Below the pieces are notes generated by a model. It saw only the letters and a program-made list of their open reading frames with translations. It was not told the DNA's origin and ran no database searches. From PR03 sp031362725 (GTDB taxonomy: Bacteria > Myxococcota_A > UBA9160 > PR03), in NCBI GenBank assembly GCA_031362725.1, contig JANLTC010000243.1, positions 1-64,000 of the forward strand: 64,000 bases of DNA, given 5' to 3'. Numbering within the stretch: the stretch's first letter is position 1; every line of letters begins with the position of its first letter. This document shows, piece by piece, positions 1 through 7,997 of the stretch. The translations under genes were made by a program, and so were the position numbers.

Positions 1-894
1 GACGCGGAAGCGCTCTACCGCCGACGCGGCTTCACCGGAACGGCGCGGCGCCTGCTCAGCAAACGGCTTGCGGCGTTCCTCGTGGCGGCATCGTGGCTGC
101 TGGCGGCGACAGAGGGCTTCGCCTGGGGACCGGACGGTCACCGCATCACCGGCGAGATCGCGTGGCGGTCTCTCACCCCGAAAACGAAGGCGGCGGTGAG
201 CGCGCTGCTGCCCGATGGCCAATACGACACGCTCGCCGAGGCCGCCGCCTGGGCAGACACCTATGCGCGTAATCATCGGCGTGAATACCGCTGGCTCGAC
301 TCGTTCCACTACGTCGATGCCGATCCAAAGGCCACGCACGTGACCGCGGGACCGCGCTGCGAGTGCGTGCTCGCCGGGATCGAGATCCAGCTCGCCCGGC
401 TGCGCGATCCGAATGCGTCGAACGACGCGAAGGTCGAGGCGTTGCGGCTGCTCGCGCACTTCGTCGGCGACGTGCATCAGCCGCTGCACGTGAGCCATCC
501 CGACATGCGCGGCGGCACCACGATCGATCTGCACTTCGATGGCGAGGCGATGACGTTGCACCGCTTGTGGGACAGCGAGCTGCTCGATCGAAAGCTGCGC
601 GAGCGCAATCGCGGTCGCAGCCCGCGCTGGCGTGGGTTTGCACAGTCGTTCGTGGATACGCAGGACAGCGGCGAGAGCGCGCGCTGGACCGCGTCGCTCG
701 ATCCGCACGTCTGGGCCGACGAGTCGCTGGCGCTCTCGAAGCAGCCGCTCTTCGCGGTGCAGCGGGGCGAGTCCCTAGGCGATGCGTACTACGAGAAAGC
801 GCTGCCCGTCGTGCTGCAGCGACTCGAACAGTCCGGGATCCGCCTCGCCGCGCTGCTGAACTCGATCTTCGACCCCGATCGGCCTGTGCACTAG
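1..894 (+). CDS. S1/P1-family zinc nuclease, secreted (5' end outside window)
   Basis: Predicted secreted zinc-dependent single-strand nuclease / 3'-nucleotidase of the S1/P1 family. The mature protein should begin at the Trp of WGPDGHR, and the full set of trinuclear zinc ligands is visible: Trp and His in WGPDGH, Asp in WADT, His in SFHYV, His/Asp/His in AHFVGDVHQPLH, and His/Asp in LHRLWDSEL. The frame is open to base 1 with no ATG, GTG or TTG before the GTG at 82. That GTG would leave a signal peptide too short and without positive charge, whereas the upstream in-frame codons supply RRLLSKR before the hydrophobic core LAAFLVAASWLLAA. I infer the true start lies left of the window. The likely role is nucleic-acid and phosphate scavenging outside the cytoplasm. 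Confidence 0.88.
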   Translation, partial: DAEALYRRRGFTGTARRLLSKRLAAFLVAASWLLAATEGFAWGPDGHRITGEIAWRSLTPKTKAAVSALLPDGQYDTLAEAAAWADTYARNHRREYRWLDSFHYVDADPKATHVTAGPRCECVLAGIEIQLARLRDPNASNDAKVEALRLLAHFVGDVHQPLHVSHPDMRGGTTIDLHFDGEAMTLHRLWDSELLDRKLRERNRGRSPRWRGFAQSFVDTQDSGESARWTASLDPHVWADESLALSKQPLFAVQRGESLGDAYYEKALPVVLQRLEQSGIRLAALLNSIFDPDRPVH

Positions 895-923
895 GATCGA
901 CGACCCTCAACCGGGCGGTCGTC

Positions 924-2102
924 ATGGCAAATCGCGTCGAGATCAACGGAACCTGCGATACGCGCTTCCAGCGCGTGCGCGATGTCTTTACCGGACAACT
1001 CGAGAACCCCGAGGAGGTCGGCGCTTCGGTCGCAGTGACGATCGGCGGCCAGACAGTCGTCGATCTGTGGGGCGGTCACGCGGATCCGGAGCGCACGCGG
1101 CCGTGGAACGCGGACACGCTGGTGAATCTCTTCTCGACGACGAAGGGCATGGCCGCGCTCTGCGCGCATCGCCTCGCGGATCAGGGCAAGCTCGACATCG
1201 ACGCGCCCGTCGCAAGGTATTGGCCGGAGTTCGCGCAGGCGGGCAAGGGCGCGATCCCGGTACGCTGGCTGCTCGATCACAGCGCGGGCATGGTCGCGGT
1301 CGATAAGCCGCTGCCGCCCGCCGCGATGTACGAGTGGGACACGATGTGCACGGCGCTCGCCGAGCAGGCGCCGTGGTGGGAGCCGGGCACCGCGCACGGC
1401 TATCACGCGATGACCTTCGGTTGGCTGGTCGGCGAAGTGGTGCGACGCATCAGCGGCAAGAGCGTCGGCAGCTATTTCCGTGACGAGATCGCAGGCCCGC
1501 TCGGCGCGGACATCTTCATCGGCACGCCGGCCGAGCACGACGCGCGCTGCGCCGAACTGATTCCGGCGCCGCTCCCCAAGTTGGACGGCAGCGGCGGCGA
1601 CGCGGACTTCCTCACCAAGCTGCTCGCGAGCGCGAAGCCGTTCGCGATCAAGGCGTTCATGAACCCGCTGCCGCTGCCGGGCGCGTTCAACTCTCGCGAC
1701 TGGCGCGGCGCCGAGATTCCCGCCGCGAACGGTCATGGCAGCGCGCGTGGCCTTGCGCGTATCTACTCGGCGCTCGCCTGCGGTGGCGCGATCGACGGTA
1801 TGCAGGTGCTCTCGCGCGAGGCGATCGACATCGCGCGCGCCGAGCAGCGCCATGGTCTCGATCACGTGATCCCGCTGATGCCGACGAAGTTCGGGCTCGG
1901 TTTCCAGATCGGCACCGAGGCCGAGCCGATCGGTCCGAACCCGCGCGCGTTCGGTCACTCGGGCGCGGGCGGTTCGTTCGGCTTCGCCGATCCGGAAGCC
2001 GGCGTCGCATTCGGCTACGCGATGAACCGGATGGAGACGGGGCTGTTCCTGATCGGGCCGCGCGCGACGGCGCTGATGAACGCGGTGTTCGCGAGTCTGT
2101 AG
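924..2102 (+). CDS. Beta-lactamase-fold serine hydrolase / esterase (class C, EstB type)
   Basis: A 392-residue serine hydrolase of the class C beta-lactamase / penicillin-binding-protein-like family. The nucleophile motif SxxK appears as STTK in LFSTTKGMAAL, the Tyr-containing second motif fits GYHAMTFGWLVGE, and the C-terminal HSGAGGSFGFADP replaces the KTG box as in EstB-type esterases. There is no signal peptide, which favours a cytoplasmic esterase or lactonase over an antibiotic-resistance beta-lactamase. The ATG at 924 matches the start of the family domain; the frame continues upstream only as an arginine-rich shadow of the nuclease gene. It lies 29 nt after the nuclease gene, so co-transcription is possible. 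The substrate is unknown. Confidence 0.85.
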   Translation: MANRVEINGTCDTRFQRVRDVFTGQLENPEEVGASVAVTIGGQTVVDLWGGHADPERTRPWNADTLVNLFSTTKGMAALCAHRLADQGKLDIDAPVARYWPEFAQAGKGAIPVRWLLDHSAGMVAVDKPLPPAAMYEWDTMCTALAEQAPWWEPGTAHGYHAMTFGWLVGEVVRRISGKSVGSYFRDEIAGPLGADIFIGTPAEHDARCAELIPAPLPKLDGSGGDADFLTKLLASAKPFAIKAFMNPLPLPGAFNSRDWRGAEIPAANGHGSARGLARIYSALACGGAIDGMQVLSREAIDIARAEQRHGLDHVIPLMPTKFGLGFQIGTEAEPIGPNPRAFGHSGAGGSFGFADPEAGVAFGYAMNRMETGLFLIGPRATALMNAVFASL

Positions 2103-2541
2103 AGGCTGTCTCGAGCTTTCGTGTTGCGGAAACCTGCGCGGACAAGTGGACGCGAGCGCAGCAGATTCCGGATCTGGCACCGCGGCGCCGCCTGCGCGTC
2201 GCTTCTCGACGGCAGCACGACGTGATCGGCTGCTGGTGCCGCGGGATCTCGAACGTCCGTCCTCCGATCCGGGCTTCGAGTCGGCTCGATTGCGGCTGCT
2301 CGCCCCCGGACGCTCGGCCGGTGTCATCGCAATCTCATAGAAATCTCATCGTTCCATCGGGACTTCCGCGACCGCTCGCGACTAGAGTCGCTCGAGCGAT
2401 GAGCAATCACGGGCTCGAGACCTGGAGAGAGAACGGCGCCGCCGCGGGGTCCGCGCCGGCTGCGGGGTCGAAACGAGAACGAGTTCACGAGGCAGCCCGA
2501 CGGCAACGCCAGCGCGCGGGTCGCACTGCGAAGGAGAGACG
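2103..2541. other. Gene-free stretch upstream of the PEP-CTERM pair
   Basis: No convincing coding region is seen in these 439 bases. The stretch holds an AT-richer segment with 11-bp-phased direct repeats (2321-2349), a TAGAGT box at 2383-2388 that could serve as a -10 element, and a 5' leader ending in a strong AAGGAG-type ribosome-binding site about 8 nt before the ATG at 2542. A 48-codon arginine-rich frame (2399-2545) ends in a 4-nt overlap with that ATG; it may be a coupled leader peptide but looks like chance. Confidence 0.5.
2321..2349 (+). promoter_or_regulatory. Three 11-bp-phased direct repeats (OmpR/PhoB-type box candidate)
   Basis: GTGTCAT, ATCTCAT and ATCTCAT occur at 2321, 2332 and 2343, each followed by four spacer bases. 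This is the 7+4 arrangement of direct repeats bound by OmpR/PhoB-family response regulators. It lies about 190 nt upstream of the first PEP-CTERM gene and 34 nt before a TAGAGT box. The regulator is not in the window, and the box-to--10 distance is longer than in a classical Pho promoter. Confidence 0.35.
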
Positions 2542-3183
2542 ATGAAGAGAAGATGGCAAGCATCCCCGTTGAGCTGCGCTCTCGTGGTCGGGCGGCACAC
2601 GAGCACGGCCGCGGCGTTTTTCCCGCATCGTCTGACGGCCCAGTTGGTCTCGATCATCGACCAGACGTACGACCCCGACGTCTTCTCCGTCGCGGCCGAT
2701 TTTCAGGACGGAGTTCCGGGCATCGATCCGAGCGCACGCACGTTGTATGCGAGCGTCAACAGCGCGATGGGCGTGCTGAGGGTGTCCGGGGTCACGGTCG
2801 CAAAACTCGATCCAAAGGATCGCGCGTTCGCCGGGCTGCAGCAGCAGATGACCTTCTCCTCCGGCGATTTCCCATTCGTCGTCGACGCGGTGCTCGATTT
2901 CGGCGCATCCGCGGGCGGTGGATTCACCCAACTCGACGACGCGCTGCGGGTTGGCGACTGCGTCGTTTCGGTGAGCGGCGACTTCGGCGGGTCGGGCGAC
3001 GTTAAGAACGCCGAATTCCTGAATCACGCCTCGCTGACGATCGAGACGCAGGGCCGCGATGCGTTCTACGAGTCGCCAACGTTTCTCACCCAGGTGCCCG
3101 AGCCCGAGCACGGATTCGTCGCGGCGCTCGGCGCCCTCGCGTGTCTGACCGGACGGCGAGCCGCCGCAGCAGGCGTGTCGTGA
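2542..3183 (+). CDS. PEP-CTERM surface protein (short paralog)
   Basis: A 213-residue secreted protein with a C-terminal PEP-CTERM sorting signal: VPEPE, a short hydrophobic stretch (FVAALGALACL) and the basic TGRRAAA tail. Such signals are recognised by exosortase, which anchors or releases the protein during export with exopolysaccharide; no exosortase gene is in the window. The N-terminus is a weakly hydrophobic export signal. The body has no family I recognise but is clearly paralogous to the next gene: both carry SGDFGGS and SLTIETQGRDA before the tail. Compared with that paralog it lacks about 45 residues after the Gly-Asp-Cys motif. A strong ribosome-binding site precedes the ATG. Confidence 0.75.
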   Translation: MKRRWQASPLSCALVVGRHTSTAAAFFPHRLTAQLVSIIDQTYDPDVFSVAADFQDGVPGIDPSARTLYASVNSAMGVLRVSGVTVAKLDPKDRAFAGLQQQMTFSSGDFPFVVDAVLDFGASAGGGFTQLDDALRVGDCVVSVSGDFGGSGDVKNAEFLNHASLTIETQGRDAFYESPTFLTQVPEPEHGFVAALGALACLTGRRAAAAGVS

Positions 3184-3992
3184 TCGGCGTGCTGCGAACG
3201 GGGGTCGCGTTGGGAGTCGCCGCGATCACGCTCCACGCGAACGCGGCCACAGCGTTCAACCACTATCTGTTTGCGCAGGTCGGCCAAGCGACGGCGTCGA
3301 TCAGCGAGAGCGTCTTCGACCCGGAGATCTCGACTGCCGACGCCAATTTCCAAGCGGGAGCGCCGGGGACCGAAGGTGGTGGGCGTGCTCTCTTCGCCAG
3401 CGTCGATAGCGCAGCCGGCCTGCTGGACGTATCCGGCATCACGGATACCAACCTCAATCCCAACCGATCGCGCGCGGTCGCTCGGCTCGAACAGCGACTG
3501 AGCTTCCCGTCTTCGGGTGGTCTGCCGATCGTCGTCGATGCGCAGCTGTTGGTCAGCGGATCCGGCAATGGCGGATACATCTCGATCAACGCGCAGCTCC
3601 AACTCGGCGACTGCATCGGCGGGTTGGCGCGCAACGTCGGGGACGAGTTTGCCAGTTCCGAAGTGAACACGAACGGCTGCAACGACACGGGGGTCGTGGA
3701 CTGGACGGCGACCGGCGGCCCGGGCGCGCTCCACATCACGGCCGTATTCGCGATCAAGCCCGCCGCGTTCGAAGTCGGCGCAGAGGTGAGCGGCGACTTC
3801 GGCGGCAGCGTCAGCGACATCCCCGACGGCGAGTTCCACAATGGCGGCTCGCTGACGATCGAGACGCAGGGGCGCGACGCGATCTACTTCTCGGACTCGT
3901 TCTTGACGCAGGTGCCCGAGCCGGAGCACAGCTTCATCGCTGCGCTCGGCGCGATCGCGTGGCTGTCTCGCAGACGCACGCGGCGTCGCTAG
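3180..3992 (+). CDS. PEP-CTERM surface protein (long paralog)
   Basis: A 270-residue paralog of the preceding gene, with a signal peptide (hydrophobic stretch then HANAATA), a body sharing the GDC, SGDFGGS and SLTIETQGRDA segments, and the PEP-CTERM tail VPEPEHSFIAALGAIAWL followed by SRRRTRRR. I place the start at GTG 3180 because it overlaps the previous stop as GTGA, a translational-coupling arrangement, and leaves a normal signal peptide; an earlier in-frame GTG at 3141 would add 13 arginine-rich residues. The extra internal segment contains an additional Cys (TNGCNDTG), perhaps a disulfide partner for the shared GDC cysteine. The function is unknown; probably a surface or matrix protein. 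Confidence 0.78.
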   Translation: MIGVLRTGVALGVAAITLHANAATAFNHYLFAQVGQATASISESVFDPEISTADANFQAGAPGTEGGGRALFASVDSAAGLLDVSGITDTNLNPNRSRAVARLEQRLSFPSSGGLPIVVDAQLLVSGSGNGGYISINAQLQLGDCIGGLARNVGDEFASSEVNTNGCNDTGVVDWTATGGPGALHITAVFAIKPAAFEVGAEVSGDFGGSVSDIPDGEFHNGGSLTIETQGRDAIYFSDSFLTQVPEPEHSFIAALGAIAWLSRRRTRRR

Positions 3993-4876
3993 AGGCCCTT
4001 CTCCAGAACGTCGACGAGTCGGTGTCGGTGGAAGCCGACCTTCTCGTACGCCTGCAGCGCGGGCCGGTTGCCCGGCGACAGCAGCAGCAACGCGCTCTGC
4101 GCCCCGGCCTCGAACTGCCGCGCGAGCGCCCACGCGACCAGCGACGAGCCGACGCCGCGATTCTGGATCCTCGGCTCGACACCGACGTACGCCACCCACG
4201 GTCGCTCCGGCCAGTGCGTCTCGAGTTCGGCGAACGCGACCACCTTGCCGCCGTGACGCGCCACCGCGTGCGCGTGACGACCGTCGGTGAGCACCGCTTG
4301 CATCGCCGCGGGCGTGCGCGCCTCGAAACCGCAGGCGGTGTAGATCGCGAGCATCGCATCCGAATCCTCGGGGTGCGCGGCGCCGAGTTCGAGTCCTTCG
4401 ATCGGGACGCGCACGGCCACCGGTGCGTCGTCGAGTCGCATCAGGAAGTGCTGCCGCGCAGCGCGAAAGCCGAGCGCGGTGAGCAGCGAATAACCGCCGC
4501 GGTTGCGCACGCCGATCGCAGCCGAGACGAGCTTCACGCCGAGTCGTTCGGAGCCGAGTGCGAGCGCGGCACGCAGCAGTTCGCCGCCCGTCCCGTGCCC
4601 GCGCGCATCGCGAGCGACGATCGGACAGACGAGACCGGCGGTGCTGTCGCCCGGTCGCCTCACGAATCCGGTGCAGCCGACGATGCTGCCGTCGCCCGCT
4701 TCGTCGACCAGCAGGTGTTCCTCGGGATCGATGCCGTGACGCGCGAACTCGCCGAACAGATCGCGCTCCGACTCCCACAGCGGCACCAGCACGAAATCGG
4801 TCTCGCCCCGCGCGCAGCTCTTCGCCACCGCGACGAGCGCACTCGCATCTTCGGGTCGGAATGCGCGGATCGTCAT
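3989..4876 (-). CDS. Tandem GNAT-fold N-acetyltransferase
   Basis: A 295-residue protein made of two GNAT domains. Acetyl-CoA-binding motif A appears twice: ARGHGTGGELL in the first half and QNRGVGSSLVAWAL in the second, the latter followed by the usual PALQAYEKVGF ending. It resembles mycothiol-synthase-like tandem GNAT proteins in layout but the substrate cannot be read. It converges with the PEP-CTERM gene, the two stop codons overlapping by four bases. A GGAGATCC ribosome-binding site lies just before the ATG. Confidence 0.85.
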   Translation of the reverse strand: MTIRAFRPEDASALVAVAKSCARGETDFVLVPLWESERDLFGEFARHGIDPEEHLLVDEAGDGSIVGCTGFVRRPGDSTAGLVCPIVARDARGHGTGGELLRAALALGSERLGVKLVSAAIGVRNRGGYSLLTALGFRAARQHFLMRLDDAPVAVRVPIEGLELGAAHPEDSDAMLAIYTACGFEARTPAAMQAVLTDGRHAHAVARHGGKVVAFAELETHWPERPWVAYVGVEPRIQNRGVGSSLVAWALARQFEAGAQSALLLLSPGNRPALQAYEKVGFHRHRLVDVLEKGL

Positions 4877-4937
4877 CTGGATCTCCCCTGAGAAGCACCC
4901 GGTCGCCGAGCATAGAGCCCCTCGACTCGTGTTGGCG

Positions 4938-4998
4938 CGCCGCCGTCCGGCGGTGGTGCGAGATCATGCGCTAGTGCGCCGCCGTCTGGCGGCAGCAC
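4938..4998. repeat. Two adjacent GC-rich hairpins (copies of a GCCGCCGTC..GGCGG repeat)
   Basis: Two related hairpins stand side by side. The first (4940-4953) pairs CCGCCG with CGGCGG and is followed by ATCATGCGCTAG. The second (4974-4998) has a stem of about ten pairs, GTGC/GCCGCC against GGCGGC/GCAC, with a GTCT loop. A related hairpin plus ATGATGCGCTAG sits at 34664-34695. They lie in the intergenic region between the divergent GNAT and alcohol dehydrogenase genes. Confidence 0.5.
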
Positions 4999-5024
4999 GG
5001 CTTCCATAAGGCCGGACGCTTACC

Positions 5025-5052
5025 TAGACTGGCCATCCCGCGTTTGGATGGC
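5025..5052 (+). promoter_or_regulatory. Candidate -10 box and downstream inverted repeat for the alcohol dehydrogenase
   Basis: TAGACT at 5025-5030 is a plausible -10 element. It is followed immediately by the perfect 7-bp inverted repeat GCCATCC / GGATGGC (5032-5038 and 5046-5052), which would fall at the start of the transcript, either as an operator or as a 5'-UTR hairpin. The dehydrogenase ATG is 77 nt further on. Confidence 0.35.
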
Positions 5053-5128
5053 ATTCCCGCGCGGCTGTAGCCCCAATCCACCAGCGCGCGGCGCTCTTTG
5101 CCGTGCGGAGTCAGGAGCCACTTCGAAC

Positions 5129-6235
5129 ATGGCCAAGCAATCCAAGGCCGTCCTCTGTCGAGAGCTGAACAAGCCCGTCGTGGTCGAAACGGTCACGGTC
5201 GAATCGCCGAGGCGCGGCGAGGTGATGGTGAAGATCGGCGCCTGCGGCGTGTGCCACAGCGACTACTCGGCGACCAACGGCACCATCCCGCTGCCGCCGC
5301 CGATGGTGCTCGGTCACGAGGCCGCGGGCACGATCTGTGAACTCGGCGAAGGCGTCACCGATCTCGCCCTCGGCGACACGGTGGTCGTCTCCTGGGTTCC
5401 GATGTGCGGGAAGTGCCGTTACTGCGTGATGGGCCGCCCGGCGCTCTGCGATATGTCGGCCAAGGCAACCGTCACGCTGCCCGACGGTACGAGCCGCCTG
5501 AAGGACATGAATGGCAATACGCTGAACCACTTCGCGGGCGCCGCCGTGATGGCCGAGTACGCCACCCTGCACCGCGACAGCGTGATCAAGACCGATCCGA
5601 GCATCGGCATGGACAAGGCCGCAATCGTCGGCTGCGCGGTGATGACCGGTGTCGGTGCGGCGCTCAACACCGCGAAGGTCGAGCCGGGATCGTCGTGCGT
5701 CGTGTTCGGCGCCGGCGGTATCGGTCTCAACGCGATCCAGGGCTGTGCGCTGGCGGGTGCGAACCAGATCATCGCCATCGATACCTCGGACAAGAAGCTC
5801 GAATTCGCGCGCACCTTCGGGGCCACGCATACCGTCAACCCGGCGACCGACGGCGACGCGGTCGGCAAGGTGATGGCGCTCACCGGCGGCGGCGCCGACT
5901 ACGCCTTCGAGTGCATCGGCCTCGGCGCGACGATCCAGCAGGCCTACGGTTGCATCCGCAAGGGCGGTACCGCGGTGGTCGTCGGCGTCGCGAAGATCGG
6001 CGAGATGGTGAACCTGATGGCCTTCATGATGCCCTTCACGGAAAAGGTGCTCGTGGGTTCGATGTACGGCTCGGCACGCCCGTCGATCGACTTCCCGCGG
6101 CTGCTTGCGCTCTACAAGAACGGGCGTCTCAAGCTCGACGAACTCGTCACGGCGACCTACACGATTGACCAGGCCCCGCAGGCCTTCGAGGACATGGTCG
6201 CGGGCATCAACGCGCGCGGCGTGATCGTCTTCTAG
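5129..6235 (+). CDS. Zinc-dependent alcohol dehydrogenase (MDR superfamily)
   Basis: A 368-residue medium-chain dehydrogenase that oxidises an alcohol, or reduces an aldehyde, with NAD(P). Catalytic zinc ligands are visible in CGVCHSD and LGHEAAG, the four-cysteine structural zinc lobe in CGKCRYCVMGRPALC, and the Rossmann nucleotide loop in VFGAGGIGLNAIQG. The length and order fit the class III / long-chain alcohol dehydrogenase branch. I chose ATG 5129 because an AGGAG box sits 11 nt upstream and the family starts at this point; the open frame itself extends further upstream. The substrate is not predictable from sequence. It ends in a strong terminator shared with the converging thiolase-like gene. 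Confidence 0.92.
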   Translation: MAKQSKAVLCRELNKPVVVETVTVESPRRGEVMVKIGACGVCHSDYSATNGTIPLPPPMVLGHEAAGTICELGEGVTDLALGDTVVVSWVPMCGKCRYCVMGRPALCDMSAKATVTLPDGTSRLKDMNGNTLNHFAGAAVMAEYATLHRDSVIKTDPSIGMDKAAIVGCAVMTGVGAALNTAKVEPGSSCVVFGAGGIGLNAIQGCALAGANQIIAIDTSDKKLEFARTFGATHTVNPATDGDAVGKVMALTGGGADYAFECIGLGATIQQAYGCIRKGGTAVVVGVAKIGEMVNLMAFMMPFTEKVLVGSMYGSARPSIDFPRLLALYKNGRLKLDELVTATYTIDQAPQAFEDMVAGINARGVIVF

Positions 6236-6256
6236 CGATCTCCGCCACCGGAACTG

Positions 6257-6294
6257 AACGGGGCGATGCGGCAAGCCGCGTCGCCCCGTTTCAT
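6257..6294. terminator. Strong bidirectional hairpin terminator
   Basis: A nearly perfect stem from 6257 to 6290: the arm starting AACGGGGCGA pairs with the arm ending TCGCCCCGTT through an inner GCGGC/GCCGC stem, one T-G wobble and a two-base AA loop. TTT follows on the plus strand and an A-rich flank on the other side. It separates the convergent alcohol dehydrogenase and thiolase-DUF35 genes. Confidence 0.75.
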
Positions 6295-6333
6295 TCCAGG
6301 GCGACACGTTGCGCAACATCGCCGACGCGGCGG

Positions 6334-7962
6334 TCAGTCGGCGGGGTCTTCGGGGGGGCGGCGGAGGGTGCCGACGCGGGTGCGCATGCGGCCCACCAGG
6401 CCGGCGAGGTCGAAGCCGCGCGCGGGCGTCATCTGGAAGTAGTGGTCGCCGTCGTCCTTCACGAGCAAGCGCACGCGCTGGCCGGCGAGCACCGCTTCGG
6501 GCGGCTCGCCCTCGCCCGGCGGTTGATCGAGCTTCGCGAACGCGCGCTTGTCGCCGATGCGCACGAGGCCGACGTGGATCGGCTCGCTGCTCTCGGCCGC
6601 CGTCACGTGGATGCTCGTGTACGCCTCGAGCACTGCGCTCGCGCCGTGCATTCCTTCGGGCGTCGACGGGACTTCCGAGATCCGCGCGGGTCCACTCGAA
6701 CGGAACGACAGCGGCGGCCGCGCGACCGACTCGGGCTTGCGCTTGCCGTCCGCGCGTTCGATCACCGTCACGTACACGTTGTTGCCCGGCCCGCCGATCG
6801 AGTGCGCGATGCCGATCCGTGCGCCGGGCACCTGCGCGCGCGGGTTCGGAAATTGTCCCGTCAGTTGCAGGTAGCACTCACTGATCTGGAAGAGCCCCGT
6901 GCCGCCGACCGGGTGACCGCGCGCCTTGAGTCCGCCCGAGAAGTTCACCGGCACGCGACCCCGAAGCCCCGTCACGGGATGTTCGAGCGGGTCGCCCGGC
7001 TCGCGACGCAAGCTGCCGACGAGCGCATCGATCGCCTCGTCCGGCTCGACGAGGTCGAGGTCGGTGAGGTCGATCGGGAGCAGGCTATTGAAGGCATCGT
7101 GGCATTCGACGTAGAGACCCTCGAGTTCGCGCGGCTTCGCGATGCCGGCGCGCCAGTACGCGACCTTCGCCGCCGCGCGCGTCGCATCGAGACACGCAAG
7201 GTGCGCGCGATCGAGGATCGACGACGTCTCGGTCGCCGAGCCGAGCCCCGCGACGCGCACCGCCTGCGGCCGCGCGGTCAGAATCAACGCGGCCGCGCCG
7301 TCGCAGATCGGCGAGCAGTCCTTGCGCATCAGTGGCGTCGCGACGGGCAGGTTCTTGGTGGCGTCGAAGTACGCTTCGAGCGGCTCGGGCCTGCCGTGGA
7401 ACGCGGCGAGCGGATTTTCGGAACCGAGCGCGTGGGCGCGGAACATCAGCCGCGCCAGCAGGTCTGCAACCGGCTTGCCGCGCAGCCGACGCTCGGCGAG
7501 CCACGCCTGCGTGATCAGTGCGATCAACGCGGGCATCGTGAAGCCGAACTGGCGCTCGACCGGGTCGATCGTCTTCGACATGATCGCCGTCGCGACTTCC
7601 GTCGTGACGTTCTTCATGCGCTCGCCAGCGAGCACCAGCACGCTCTCGCACTGTCCCGACGCGACCTTGTAATACCCCTCATGGAAAGCCGCCGCGCCGG
7701 TCGATGAAGCGGTCTCGGAGCGGATTGCGGGGATGCCGGTGAGGCCGAGGCGATCGGCCACCTTCGCGGCCAGGTTGGCGCGATTCTCGAACTCCTCGCT
7801 GTCCATCACGCCGATCTGGACGGCTTCGAACGCGCGAACCGGGGAGTCCTCGAGCGCGCGGTGATAGGCTTCGGCGAAGAGATCGAAAACGGAGGCGAAG
7901 ATACGGCCGGTGAGGTCCACCTTGGTGAGACCAACCGCCGCGACGTATACCTCCCGCGCCAT
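6334..7962 (-). CDS. Thiolase-fold protein fused to a DUF35 OB domain, catalytic Cys replaced
   Basis: A 542-residue protein with a thiolase fold of the SCP-x/lipid-transfer type (about residues 1-400) followed by an OB-fold DUF35-like domain. The usual nucleophilic cysteine in the CA(S/T)G motif is replaced: the segment reads SETASSTGAAAF, putting Ser at the Cys position. The later cysteine near the C-terminus of the thiolase domain is also absent (AHSIGGPGNNVYVTV). The His motif (ECHDAFNS) and GHPVGGTG are kept. Thiolase-like enzymes without Cys that work with DUF35 partners include the steroid side-chain aldolase Ltp2, so a retro-aldolase acting on an acyl-CoA is a better guess than a thiolase. 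TATGCT lies 8 nt before the ATG. Confidence 0.8.
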   Translation of the reverse strand: MAREVYVAAVGLTKVDLTGRIFASVFDLFAEAYHRALEDSPVRAFEAVQIGVMDSEEFENRANLAAKVADRLGLTGIPAIRSETASSTGAAAFHEGYYKVASGQCESVLVLAGERMKNVTTEVATAIMSKTIDPVERQFGFTMPALIALITQAWLAERRLRGKPVADLLARLMFRAHALGSENPLAAFHGRPEPLEAYFDATKNLPVATPLMRKDCSPICDGAAALILTARPQAVRVAGLGSATETSSILDRAHLACLDATRAAAKVAYWRAGIAKPRELEGLYVECHDAFNSLLPIDLTDLDLVEPDEAIDALVGSLRREPGDPLEHPVTGLRGRVPVNFSGGLKARGHPVGGTGLFQISECYLQLTGQFPNPRAQVPGARIGIAHSIGGPGNNVYVTVIERADGKRKPESVARPPLSFRSSGPARISEVPSTPEGMHGASAVLEAYTSIHVTAAESSEPIHVGLVRIGDKRAFAKLDQPPGEGEPPEAVLAGQRVRLLVKDDGDHYFQMTPARGFDLAGLVGRMRTRVGTLRRPPEDPAD

Positions 7963-7997
7963 CGGCGCCTAGCATAGTCTGCAACGGGGGTGAGTCG

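Noticed and set aside
891..2327. A 478-codon minus-strand frame opposite the serine hydrolase
   Set aside because: Antisense shadow with Arg/Ala/Asp bias and no family features.
2399..2545. A 48-codon frame ending in a 4-nt overlap with the first PEP-CTERM start
   Set aside because: No ribosome-binding site and an Arg/Ala-rich sequence; more likely 5' leader, though a leader peptide is not excluded.
3066..4967. A 633-codon minus-strand frame across the PEP-CTERM and GNAT genes
   Set aside because: Opposite or out of frame to two real genes, with Arg-rich composition.
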